Notes under the pieces: model-generated
Database searches by the model: none
Seen by the model: the letters and a program-made list of their open reading frames with translations, nothing else
Told to the model about the DNA's origin: nothing
Program-made: the position numbers and the translations under genes
Source of the DNA: an uncultured Actinomycetes bacterium
GTDB taxonomy: Bacteria; Actinomycetota; Thermoleophilia; Gaiellales; F1-60-MAGs149
Length of the DNA: 7,034 nt
Reading direction: 5' to 3'
NCBI GenBank assembly: GCA_903847495.1
Contig: CAINDT010000091.1
Coordinates: 1-7,034, forward strand
Shown: positions 1 to 5,467 of the stretch, piece after piece
How the letters are laid out: each line of letters opens with the position of its first letter
Position numbering within the stretch: the stretch's first letter is position 1

Positions 1-72
1 GAGGGCGCGAGCGTTAAGCGGAGTGCGAAACTGCGGCATGGCGTGATCGTACCGCGCCAGCGACGCCTTGTT

Positions 73-78
73 CATACT
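73..78 (+). promoter_or_regulatory. Possible -10 element for a leaderless transcript of the NylB-like gene
   Basis: CATACT ends exactly 7 nt before the ATG at 86, which would place transcription initiation on or next to the start codon. No purine-rich ribosome binding site precedes that ATG. The same hexamer at the same distance precedes the P1 aminopeptidase gene (2513-2518, minus strand). The first base deviates from the TAnnnT consensus and no convincing -35 box is seen, so this is a tentative call. Confidence 0.3.
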
Positions 79-85
79 GCGTCGA

Positions 86-1270
86 ATGAGCGGGCAAACG
101 GAGCTGACGGTCGAGAACTGGCTGTGGGACATGCACGGCACCCGCTCGGCGCAGCGCCTCGCGGAGTTCCGATCGCTCGAGGCGGTCAGCCGCGGGACCG
201 GCCCAGTACGCGAGCTGCCCGTCGACCTGATCGACCTCGACCACCTCGAGCTCGTCGATCGCACGGGCACGACGATCACCCTCGCCCAGCACGTCGAGAC
301 GTCCTTCACCGAGGGCCTGCTCGTCGTCAAGGACGGCACCGTCGTCTACGAGCGCTATCTCAACGGGCTGCAGCCGGAGACGCAGCATCTGCTCGCGAGC
401 GTCACGAAGTCGATCACGGCGTCGGTGCTCGGTATCGAGATCGGCCGGGGCGCCCTGCGCCGCGACGACCGTGTCACCGACATCGCCCCCGAGTTCCGCG
501 GCACCAGCATCGATGACGCCACCGTCGGCCAGCTGATCGATATGACGGTCGGCACCGCGTTCTCCGAAGTGCATGACGAGCTCGCCGATCCCTCGCAGGA
601 GTCGGACCTCATGCGCTTCTTCCGCCAGAGCGGCACGATGCCGCTCGGCGACGCGGAACCGGTCGGCGTGCTCGGCCTATTCCGCGAGCTTGAGCAGGCC
701 TATCCGCACGGCGACCACTTCGAGTACCGCACGCCGCTCACCTGCGTCGTCGGCCGCATCCTCGAGATCGCGACCGGACAGTCGTACATCGACCTGGTCT
801 CCGATGACGTCTGGTCGAGGATCGGCGCCGAGTACGACGCCGCGATCGTGATGGACGTCGGCGGCTTCCCATTCGCGGGCGGCGGCATGACGGCGACGCT
901 GCGCGATATCGCGCGCTACGGCCTCGCCCACCTCGACGACGGCATCGTCGCCGGCCAGCAGGTGATCCCGCCCGACTGGATCGCCTCGACCTGCGATGGC
1001 TCCGACGACACCCGCCGCGCCTTCGCCGGCTGCCCGCAGCTGACCGACGAGGATCGCGCCGCCTGGTCGGAGTACCGCAACGCCTTCTGGGTCGTCGAGC
1101 CAGGCCGCGTCTTCGAGGCCCTCGGCCTCTTCGGCCAGGTCTGCCGCATCAACACCGCGACCAACACGGTGATCGTGCGCTTCTCCGCCCAGCCGATGCT
1201 CGAGCGCGCGGAGATCGGCTACGAGACGTACCGCGCACACGCCGCCATCGAGGCCGCACTCGCCAACTGA
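86..1270 (+). CDS. NylB-like serine hydrolase (beta-lactamase / DD-peptidase fold)
   Basis: Predicted cytoplasmic serine hydrolase of the class C beta-lactamase superfamily (Pfam Beta-lactamase, COG1680), 394 aa from the ATG at 86. The SxxK nucleophile motif is SVTK (residues 105-108). The second-motif tyrosine is Tyr214 in FEYRTPLT. The C-terminal wall strand motif is GLFGQ (347-351), followed by NTVIVRFS. The stretch around 260-285 (FAGGGMTATLRDIARYG) is typical of the 6-aminohexanoate-dimer hydrolase (NylB/EstB) branch, and the length matches NylB (about 392 aa). The usual Y-x-S/N after the tyrosine is replaced by Y-R-T-P, so the substrate may differ. No signal peptide is visible, which argues against cell-wall or secreted beta-lactamase work. 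An in-frame TTG at 68 would add six residues, but neither start has a Shine-Dalgarno. ATG is preferred because a -10-like CATACT lies 7 nt upstream, fitting a leaderless transcript. An esterase or peptide/amide hydrolase is equally possible. Confidence 0.9.
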   Translation: MSGQTELTVENWLWDMHGTRSAQRLAEFRSLEAVSRGTGPVRELPVDLIDLDHLELVDRTGTTITLAQHVETSFTEGLLVVKDGTVVYERYLNGLQPETQHLLASVTKSITASVLGIEIGRGALRRDDRVTDIAPEFRGTSIDDATVGQLIDMTVGTAFSEVHDELADPSQESDLMRFFRQSGTMPLGDAEPVGVLGLFRELEQAYPHGDHFEYRTPLTCVVGRILEIATGQSYIDLVSDDVWSRIGAEYDAAIVMDVGGFPFAGGGMTATLRDIARYGLAHLDDGIVAGQQVIPPDWIASTCDGSDDTRRAFAGCPQLTDEDRAAWSEYRNAFWVVEPGRVFEALGLFGQVCRINTATNTVIVRFSAQPMLERAEIGYETYRAHAAIEAALAN

Positions 1271-1302
1271 CCAATCTGGATCCGGATCCAGATTGGTCAG
1301 TT
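1265..1302. terminator. 38-bp perfect palindrome overlapping the stop codon; probable terminator or protein-binding site
   Basis: The sequence is a perfect palindrome of 38 bp centred between 1283 and 1284 (GGATCC|GGATCC), with left arm AACTGACCAATCTGGATCC. The TGA stop codon of the NylB-like gene (1268-1270) lies inside the left arm. As RNA it would form a stem of up to 17 bp with a CCGG loop. It sits between convergent genes, as expected for a bidirectional terminator, but only a short TTT follows (1301-1303) rather than a U-tract. A dimeric DNA-binding protein site is the alternative. Confidence 0.5.
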
Positions 1303-1344
1303 TCGTGCCAATTTGGATCCGGATCCAAATTGGTCGATTTCGTG
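1271..1344. repeat. Two tandem 37-bp palindromic repeat units
   Basis: Unit 1 (1271-1307) and unit 2 (1308-1344) are both exactly 37 bp. Each consists of a 26-bp palindromic core followed by an 11-bp tail (TCAGTTTCGTG or TCGATTTCGTG). The units differ at four positions: 6 and 21 of the core, which pair with each other, and two adjacent tail bases (AG versus GA). Together they carry four GGATCC hexamers within 49 bp. They are clearly AT-richer than the flanking genes. They fill most of the 98-bp gap between two convergent genes, where dispersed palindromic elements (REP/BIME-like) often sit. No open reading frame is supported here. Confidence 0.85.
1308..1333. terminator. 26-bp perfect palindrome, second copy; probable terminator or protein-binding site
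   Basis: Perfect 26-bp palindrome centred between 1320 and 1321, with left arm CCAATTTGGATCC. It repeats the core of the palindrome at 1265-1302 with one symmetric base-pair change, so the fold is kept. It would be the first hairpin met by transcripts of the leftward P1 aminopeptidase gene, whose stop codon is about 35 bp away. There is no U-tract on either side, so intrinsic termination is plausible but unproven. Confidence 0.45.
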
Positions 1345-1368
1345 CACATTTTCGGCGGGCAGCAGCAT

Positions 1369-2505
1369 CTACGGCGAGATGCGGCCGGCCTCGCGCAGCA
1401 GTTCGACGACGCGGTCGCGCGGGAGGGCGGGGACGCGGCGACCGAGGCGGCCGTGCATCTCCTCGTTGGCGACGAGCGCGTTGACGATCGCCTCCTCGAC
1501 GCATTGGACCGTGGCGGCGAAGAGGCTGTCGATGCGCGTCCAGGGGAGGAAGCGCAGCTCAGCGATCTCGTCGGTCGTCGGCTCGCCGAGGGGGAAGCCA
1601 CCGGAGAACGCGCCGGGATTCGCCGTGGAGAACGCGAGGAAGATGTCGCCCGAGAAGTGCGAGCCGGTCGTGCCGAGGCGCGCGAGGCCGAGCGGGATGC
1701 GACGCGCCAGCGCCTTCATCTGCGTCGGCAGCAGCGGCGCATCGGTGGCGAGGATGACGATGATCGAGCCGGCACCCGGCGGCACGATCCAATCGTCGGA
1801 GCCAAGCGGGTTGTCCTCGGCGAGCGCCTCGCCGAGCTTGACGCCCGCAATCGTCAGCTCCGCGCGCGAGCCGAAGTTCGCCTGCACGAAGGCGCCGACG
1901 GTGAACCGCTCCGGGCCCCACTCCACCTGCCGCGAGGCCGTGCCGCTGCCGGCTTTGAAGCCACAGCAGTTCATGCCCGTACCGCCACCGACGGAGCCCT
2001 CCTCGATCGGGCCTGACGCAGCGGTGTCGAGCGCGGCGTGAACCTCGGCCTCCGTGATGCGGCGGTCGTTGAGCTTGTGCAGGAAGCCGTCCCAGGTCTC
2101 GGCCGCGACGGGCAGCGCCCACTCGTCGTTGGGGTCGGGGAAGCGCTCGTGCACCCAGCTGTTGATGCCCGCCTGCGCGATGCCGACCGCGGCGGTGCTG
2201 GTGATCGCGATCGGCAGGCTGACGGTGCCCGACTCCTCGATCCACGCCCAGCCCGTCATCTCGCCATTGCCATTGAGCGAGTAGACGCCCGCTGCGCAGG
2301 CGTCGTGCGGGTTGGCCTTGCCGCGCGGATGGATGCCGGTCACACCCGTGCGTACGTCGTCGCCCTCGATCACCGTCGTGTAGCCGACCTCGACGCCCGC
2401 GACGTCGGTGATCGCGTTGGCGGAGCCGGGCGTGCCGTCGAAGGGAATGCCGAGCGCTCGCGCGCGGGGCTTGCCAGAGGGAGTTGCGAGATGGGGATCG
2501 CTCAT
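1369..2505 (-). CDS. P1 family (DmpA-type) N-terminal-nucleophile aminopeptidase
   Basis: Predicted L-aminopeptidase/D-esterase or beta-aminopeptidase of peptidase family S58 (DmpA/BapA), 378 aa, matching the family length. These enzymes self-cleave into alpha and beta chains and release N-terminal residues from small peptides, amides or esters, often including D- or beta-amino acids. The predicted cleavage site is GAG|S247-IIVILATDAPLLP, making Ser247 the N-terminal nucleophile of the beta chain. The oxyanion Asn is N210 in VQANFG. The pair matching DmpA Ser288/Glu290 is S285/D287 in SGDIFLAFSTAN. The glycine-rich SVGGGTGMNCCGFKAG (171-186) is also typical. Where DmpA has a catalytic Tyr (AETYDG region) this protein reads AETWDG (Trp138). 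A Ser nucleophile separates it from NylC, which uses Thr. The ATG at 2505 gives the family's expected N-terminus (ITDVAGVEVGYTT at about 32-44). It has no Shine-Dalgarno but a CATACT 7 nt upstream. No signal peptide is seen. Confidence 0.95.
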   Translation of the reverse strand: MSDPHLATPSGKPRARALGIPFDGTPGSANAITDVAGVEVGYTTVIEGDDVRTGVTGIHPRGKANPHDACAAGVYSLNGNGEMTGWAWIEESGTVSLPIAITSTAAVGIAQAGINSWVHERFPDPNDEWALPVAAETWDGFLHKLNDRRITEAEVHAALDTAASGPIEEGSVGGGTGMNCCGFKAGSGTASRQVEWGPERFTVGAFVQANFGSRAELTIAGVKLGEALAEDNPLGSDDWIVPPGAGSIIVILATDAPLLPTQMKALARRIPLGLARLGTTGSHFSGDIFLAFSTANPGAFSGGFPLGEPTTDEIAELRFLPWTRIDSLFAATVQCVEEAIVNALVANEEMHGRLGRRVPALPRDRVVELLREAGRISP

Positions 2506-2512
2506 GCCCGGG

Positions 2513-2518
2513 AGTATG
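2513..2518 (-). promoter_or_regulatory. Possible -10 element for a leaderless transcript of the P1 aminopeptidase gene
   Basis: Read on the minus strand, CATACT ends 7 nt before the ATG at 2505. This is the same hexamer and spacing found before the NylB-like gene. The stretch between hexamer and ATG (CCCGGGC) has no ribosome binding site. No clear -35 box is visible. It overlaps the candidate -35 of the divergent operon at 2516-2521. Confidence 0.35.
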
Positions 2519-2544
2519 ACGCGCGCGCCGATTACCCGTAGGCT
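2516..2544 (+). promoter_or_regulatory. Candidate promoter of the iminopeptidase-amidase operon
   Basis: ATGACG at 2516-2521 (four of six matches to TTGACA) is followed by a 17-bp spacer and TAGGCT at 2539-2544, which fits the actinobacterial TAnnnT -10 pattern. Initiation would fall near 2551, leaving a leader of about 15 nt with the ribosome binding site GAGGAGG at 2555-2561 just before the ATG at 2566. This is pattern matching only. Confidence 0.45.
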
Positions 2545-2565
2545 TCTCGGCAACGAGGAGGCGCC

Positions 2566-3417
2566 ATGTCGGAAGAGGGTTTCATCGAGCTCGAGCACGG
2601 CCGGATCTGGTACCGGAGGAGCGGCGGCGGAGACGCCCTGCCGATCCTGCTGCTGCACGGTGGACCGGGCGCCGCGGCGTACTACCTCGAACCGCTCGAG
2701 GAGCGCCTCGCCAAGCATCGTCCCGTCGTCGTCTACGACCAGCTCGGTTGCGGCCGTTCGGACATGCCCGATGATCCGTCGCTCTGGACGATCGACTACT
2801 TCACGCACGAGGTCGACCAGATGCGCGAGGCGCTCGGGCTCGAGCGCTGTCATCTGCTCGGCCAGTCGTGGGGCGGCTGGCTCTCGATCGACTACCTCTG
2901 TCGGCAGCCACAGGGCATCGAGAGGGTCGTGCTCGCCTCGACGTCGTCGAACATGCCGCTGTTCGGCGAGAACTGCCGGCGCCTGATGGCCGAGCTGCCC
3001 GCGCCGCACGGTGACGTGCTGCTGGCCGGCGATCTCGACGACCCGCGCTACCCCGCCGCTGAGATGGCGTTCTACATGAAGCACGTCTGTCGCCTCGACC
3101 CGTGGCCCGAGTGCATGGCCAAGACCGGCGAGTCGCTCGACGGCAACCAGGTCTACAACACCATGAACGGCCCCAACGAGTTCACTCTCGTCGGCAACAT
3201 GAAGGACTGGTCGCGCGACGCCGACCTGCACCGCATCACGCAGCCGACATTGGTCACCTATGGCGCCTACGACGAGCTCGGCGAGCCGTGCGCGCTCAAG
3301 ATCGCGGAGGGCATCCCGCATGCGGAGCTCGTCCGCTTCGAGGATTCTTCCCACGTCGCCCACATCGAGGAGGCCGACCTGTACGCCGACACCGTCGAGG
3401 CCTTCCTCTCCCGCTAG
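2566..3417 (+). CDS. Proline iminopeptidase-family alpha/beta hydrolase (peptidase S33, tricorn factor F1-like)
   Basis: Predicted cytoplasmic prolyl aminopeptidase or related aminopeptidase that removes N-terminal residues, classically proline, from short peptides; 283 aa, close to the family norm of about 290-310. The oxyanion motif is HGGPG (31-35). The nucleophile elbow is GQSWGG (99-104) with Ser101. The acid is Asp236 in YGAYDELGEP and the base is His263 in FEDSSHVAHIEE. The MNGPNEF (200-206) and GNMKDW (210-215) signatures, with a helical cap at about 130-220, point to the F1-like iminopeptidase branch rather than to haloalkane dehalogenases or esterases. The ATG at 2566 is preceded by GAGGAGG (2555-2561). 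It is the first gene of a two-gene operon with the amidase 9 bp downstream, and is divergent from the P1 aminopeptidase gene. Substrate specificity is uncertain, since many members prefer residues other than proline. Confidence 0.92.
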   Translation: MSEEGFIELEHGRIWYRRSGGGDALPILLLHGGPGAAAYYLEPLEERLAKHRPVVVYDQLGCGRSDMPDDPSLWTIDYFTHEVDQMREALGLERCHLLGQSWGGWLSIDYLCRQPQGIERVVLASTSSNMPLFGENCRRLMAELPAPHGDVLLAGDLDDPRYPAAEMAFYMKHVCRLDPWPECMAKTGESLDGNQVYNTMNGPNEFTLVGNMKDWSRDADLHRITQPTLVTYGAYDELGEPCALKIAEGIPHAELVRFEDSSHVAHIEEADLYADTVEAFLSR

Positions 3418-3420
3418 GAG
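3415..3420 (+). promoter_or_regulatory. Ribosome binding site of the amidase, overlapping the upstream stop codon
   Basis: TAGGAG combines the TAG stop of the iminopeptidase gene with the GGAG Shine-Dalgarno of the amidase, 6 nt before the ATG at 3427. This decides the amidase start and suggests translational coupling within one operon. Confidence 0.7.
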
Positions 3421-3426
3421 TCCCCC

Positions 3427-4851
3427 ATGACCGATCTCGCCTACCGCACCGCCAGTGCCGCCCTCGCCGGCTTCGCCGCGAAGACGTTCTCGCCCGTCGA
3501 GGTGCTCGACGCGTTGATCGCACGCGCCGACGCCGTCGAGCCGACCGTCAATGCGCTCTGCTGGACGCGCTACGACGAGGCGCGCGCCGAGGCGAAGGCC
3601 GCCGAGCAGCGCTGGATGGATGGCACGGCCCGCCCGCTCGAGGGCATCGTGACGGCCATCAAGGACGAGATGCCGGTCGCCGGCCAGCCGTGGTCGATGG
3701 GCTCGCTGATCTACAAGGATCTCGTTGCCGACGAGACCTCGCCGCTGGCGCAGCGCATGTTCGATGCCGGCTGCATCCAGCACGCGCGCACGACGACGCC
3801 CGAGTTCTCGTGCGCCGCGTTCACGCATTCGCGCGTGCACGGCGTCACGCGCAATCCCTGGAATCCGAAGTTCGCCGTCGGCGGCTCGTCCGGCGGCTCT
3901 GGCGCCTCGCTGGCCGCTGGCACCTCGACGCTGGCCGGCGGCTCTGACATCGGTGGCTCGATTCGCATTCCCGCCTCGTTCAATGGCGTCGTCGGGTTCA
4001 AGGCGCCGCACGGCCGCGTGCCCTGCGAGCCGCCGTTCGGCCTCGACATGTACTGCCACAACGGCGGTTTGGCGCGCACGGTCGAGGACATGCGCCTGTT
4101 CCAGAACGTCCTCGCCGGCCCGCATCCGATGGACCATCGCTCCCTGCGCCCGAAGCTCGAACTGCCCACCGATCCGGGTGACATCCGTGGTCTCCGCATC
4201 GCGGTCACAACCGACTTTGGCGGGGGCTTTCCTGTCGACGAGGACGTGGCGCGCAACACGCTGGCGGCGGCAGACGCGCTGCGCTCCGCCGGTGCGATCG
4301 TCGAGGAGATGCCCATCGCCGTTCCAAGCGACCTCATCCACGTCGCCTCCGCGTACCACTACACCTCGATCTTCGGCGCGTGGATCGCGGGGATGCTGGC
4401 AGAGCACCGCGATGAGATGGCGGACTACACCATCGAGTTCGCCGAGCACTTCGTCGAGCGACAAGGCGACGCGAGCGGCTACACGCAGATCGAGGCCGAG
4501 GCCGCGATCTGGAACCTCGTCGGACCGATCCTCGAGTCACACGACGCGCTGCTCTGCCCGACGGTCGGCATGCGTGGACTCGTCGCCGGCGACGGCTATG
4601 TCGGCCACGGTATGGAGATCGGCGGAAGAAGCGTCGACTTCTATTTCGACGGGATCGTGACCGTGCTCTTCAACATCCTCAGCGCCTGTCCCGTGCTGAA
4701 CGTGCCGAGCGGGTTCGGCGACAACGGCGTGCCGACGGGCCTGCAGATCGTGGGCCGTACGTTCGACGACGCGACGACGTTTGCGATCGGCGCAGCGCTC
4801 GAGCGAGAGCGCCCGTGGCTCGACGCGCCGGCGCGGCGACCGCTCCAGTAG
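3427..4851 (+). CDS. Amidase-signature family amidohydrolase
   Basis: Predicted cytoplasmic amidase (Pfam Amidase, COG0154), 474 aa, normal length for the family. The Ser-cisSer-Lys triad can be placed: Lys79 in TAIKDEMPVAG, cis-Ser154 in GGSSGGSGA, and nucleophile Ser178 in GSDIGGSIRIPA. The spacings of 75 and 24 residues match those of well-studied members. The C-terminal half ends with the usual PVLNVPSGF and GVPTGLQIVGRTFDD segment. The TRNPWNP stretch before the glycine-serine motif recurs in many amidases, including NylA. It is not a GatA: it lies outside any gat cluster, and its partner here is a peptidase. The upstream stop codon TAG (3415-3417) is part of the ribosome binding site TAGGAG, so translation of the two genes is probably coupled. 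The substrate is unknown; an aryl or aliphatic amide, a cyclic dipeptide or a carbamoyl compound are all possible. Confidence 0.93.
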   Translation: MTDLAYRTASAALAGFAAKTFSPVEVLDALIARADAVEPTVNALCWTRYDEARAEAKAAEQRWMDGTARPLEGIVTAIKDEMPVAGQPWSMGSLIYKDLVADETSPLAQRMFDAGCIQHARTTTPEFSCAAFTHSRVHGVTRNPWNPKFAVGGSSGGSGASLAAGTSTLAGGSDIGGSIRIPASFNGVVGFKAPHGRVPCEPPFGLDMYCHNGGLARTVEDMRLFQNVLAGPHPMDHRSLRPKLELPTDPGDIRGLRIAVTTDFGGGFPVDEDVARNTLAAADALRSAGAIVEEMPIAVPSDLIHVASAYHYTSIFGAWIAGMLAEHRDEMADYTIEFAEHFVERQGDASGYTQIEAEAAIWNLVGPILESHDALLCPTVGMRGLVAGDGYVGHGMEIGGRSVDFYFDGIVTVLFNILSACPVLNVPSGFGDNGVPTGLQIVGRTFDDATTFAIGAALERERPWLDAPARRPLQ

Positions 4852-4858
4852 CAGCGTG

Positions 4859-4889
4859 GTTACCAGAGGGGTCTGGCCCCTCTGGTGAC
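4859..4889. terminator. Hairpin between convergent amidase and soxG; probable bidirectional terminator
   Basis: ACCAGAGGGG (4862-4871) pairs with CCCCTCTGGT (4877-4886) as a perfect 10-bp stem around a TCTGG loop. It extends to 4859/4889 with one T-G wobble. It fills the 37-bp gap between the amidase stop (4849-4851) and the soxG stop (4889-4891) and touches the latter. No U-tract follows on either strand, as is common for actinobacterial terminators. The convergent position and GC-rich stem support termination for both operons. Confidence 0.65.
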
Positions 4890-5467
4890 TACGCCGCCGC
4901 GTCGGCCTTGAGGCCGAGCATGCCGTCGAGCAGCCACTCCGCGACGTACGCCGCGAACGAGGGGCGCACGAGGAGGAGGTAGCGATCGTCACCGCGCTGC
5001 TCGACCAGGACGCCGGCCTTGTGGATCAGCGTCTGCGCGCACTGGCCGGGGCCAAATGCGCGCGAATGGAAGTCGAGCGAGCAGCACGTCGCGAGTACGG
5101 TTCGGGCCTCGGGACCGGCGAGCTCGAGGCCGGTGCGGTTGGCCGAGAGATCCACGACCGAACCCTCGCCGGCAATCGCCTCTTCGAGCAGCGCCACGAG
5201 CGAGCGCTCCTCGCCGTCAGCGGCGACGATCAGCCACTCGTCCGGGGCGAGCCAGATCGCGCGACGGCCACCCGACTCGGACACGCGGTTGGCCTCGGGC
5301 AGCTCGAGACCCAGAGCGGTCTCGACGCGACCGGCGGCGGCGCTGCCGGGCTCGACGCGCAGGCCGACCTGCGCGAGGAATGGCACGGTGGTGAGGGCGG
5401 TACCGGCGAAGCCGGACTCGTCGATGCGGGCTTGGAGCGCCGCGAGCGGTTCTGCGCGGTCAGCCAT
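4889..5467 (-). CDS. soxG: Sarcosine oxidase gamma subunit
   Basis: Predicted gamma subunit of heterotetrameric sarcosine oxidase, which oxidises N-methylglycine to glycine and passes the methyl carbon to tetrahydrofolate or formaldehyde, producing hydrogen peroxide. The 192 aa length is normal. Family signatures are WLAPDEWL (72-79), VVDLSANRT (104-112), GPGQCAQT (139-146) and RPSFAAYVAEWLLD (168-181). The protein is distantly related to the C-terminal part of aminomethyltransferase-like folds and packs against the alpha subunit. The ATG at 5467 overlaps the end of soxA by 8 bp, with AGGAG at 5481-5485 (minus strand) as ribosome binding site inside soxA. The alanine-rich C-terminus runs straight into the terminator hairpin. 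The soxA-soxG order matches the known soxBDAG layout. Confidence 0.93.
   Translation of the reverse strand: MADRAEPLAALQARIDESGFAGTALTTVPFLAQVGLRVEPGSAAAGRVETALGLELPEANRVSESGGRRAIWLAPDEWLIVAADGEERSLVALLEEAIAGEGSVVDLSANRTGLELAGPEARTVLATCCSLDFHSRAFGPGQCAQTLIHKAGVLVEQRGDDRYLLLVRPSFAAYVAEWLLDGMLGLKADAAA

Noticed and set aside
1..46. Possible C-terminal tail of an upstream gene in the second forward frame, ending at TGA 44-46.
   Set aside because: Only 14 codons are visible, with no recognisable motif. It cannot be told apart from non-coding sequence.
68..85. Alternative TTG start at 68 for the NylB-like gene.
   Set aside because: It adds six residues without a ribosome binding site, and the ATG at 86 is better placed relative to the -10-like hexamer.
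1271..1344. CRISPR-like reading of the two 37-bp repeats.
   Set aside because: There are only two units, directly abutting with no spacers, and no cas genes in the window.
1271..1344. Transposon ends or an insertion sequence.
   Set aside because: No transposase, no target-site duplication and no internal cargo. The palindromes are tandem, not flanking anything.
1330..2016. Overlapping plus-strand frames of 228-242 codons across the P1 aminopeptidase gene and the repeats.
   Set aside because: They are antisense to a gene with clear catalytic motifs, have biased composition and match no family I recognise. Their starts lie inside the palindromic repeat.
1369..4464. A minus-strand frame open for 1031 codons, running from the middle of the amidase through the iminopeptidase into the P1 aminopeptidase.
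   Set aside because: Only its last 378 codons (from 2505) encode a recognisable protein. The upstream part is antisense to two well-supported genes and is low-complexity Arg/Ala/Gly/Asp text, as expected from antisense frames in GC-rich DNA. A fusion protein is not supported.
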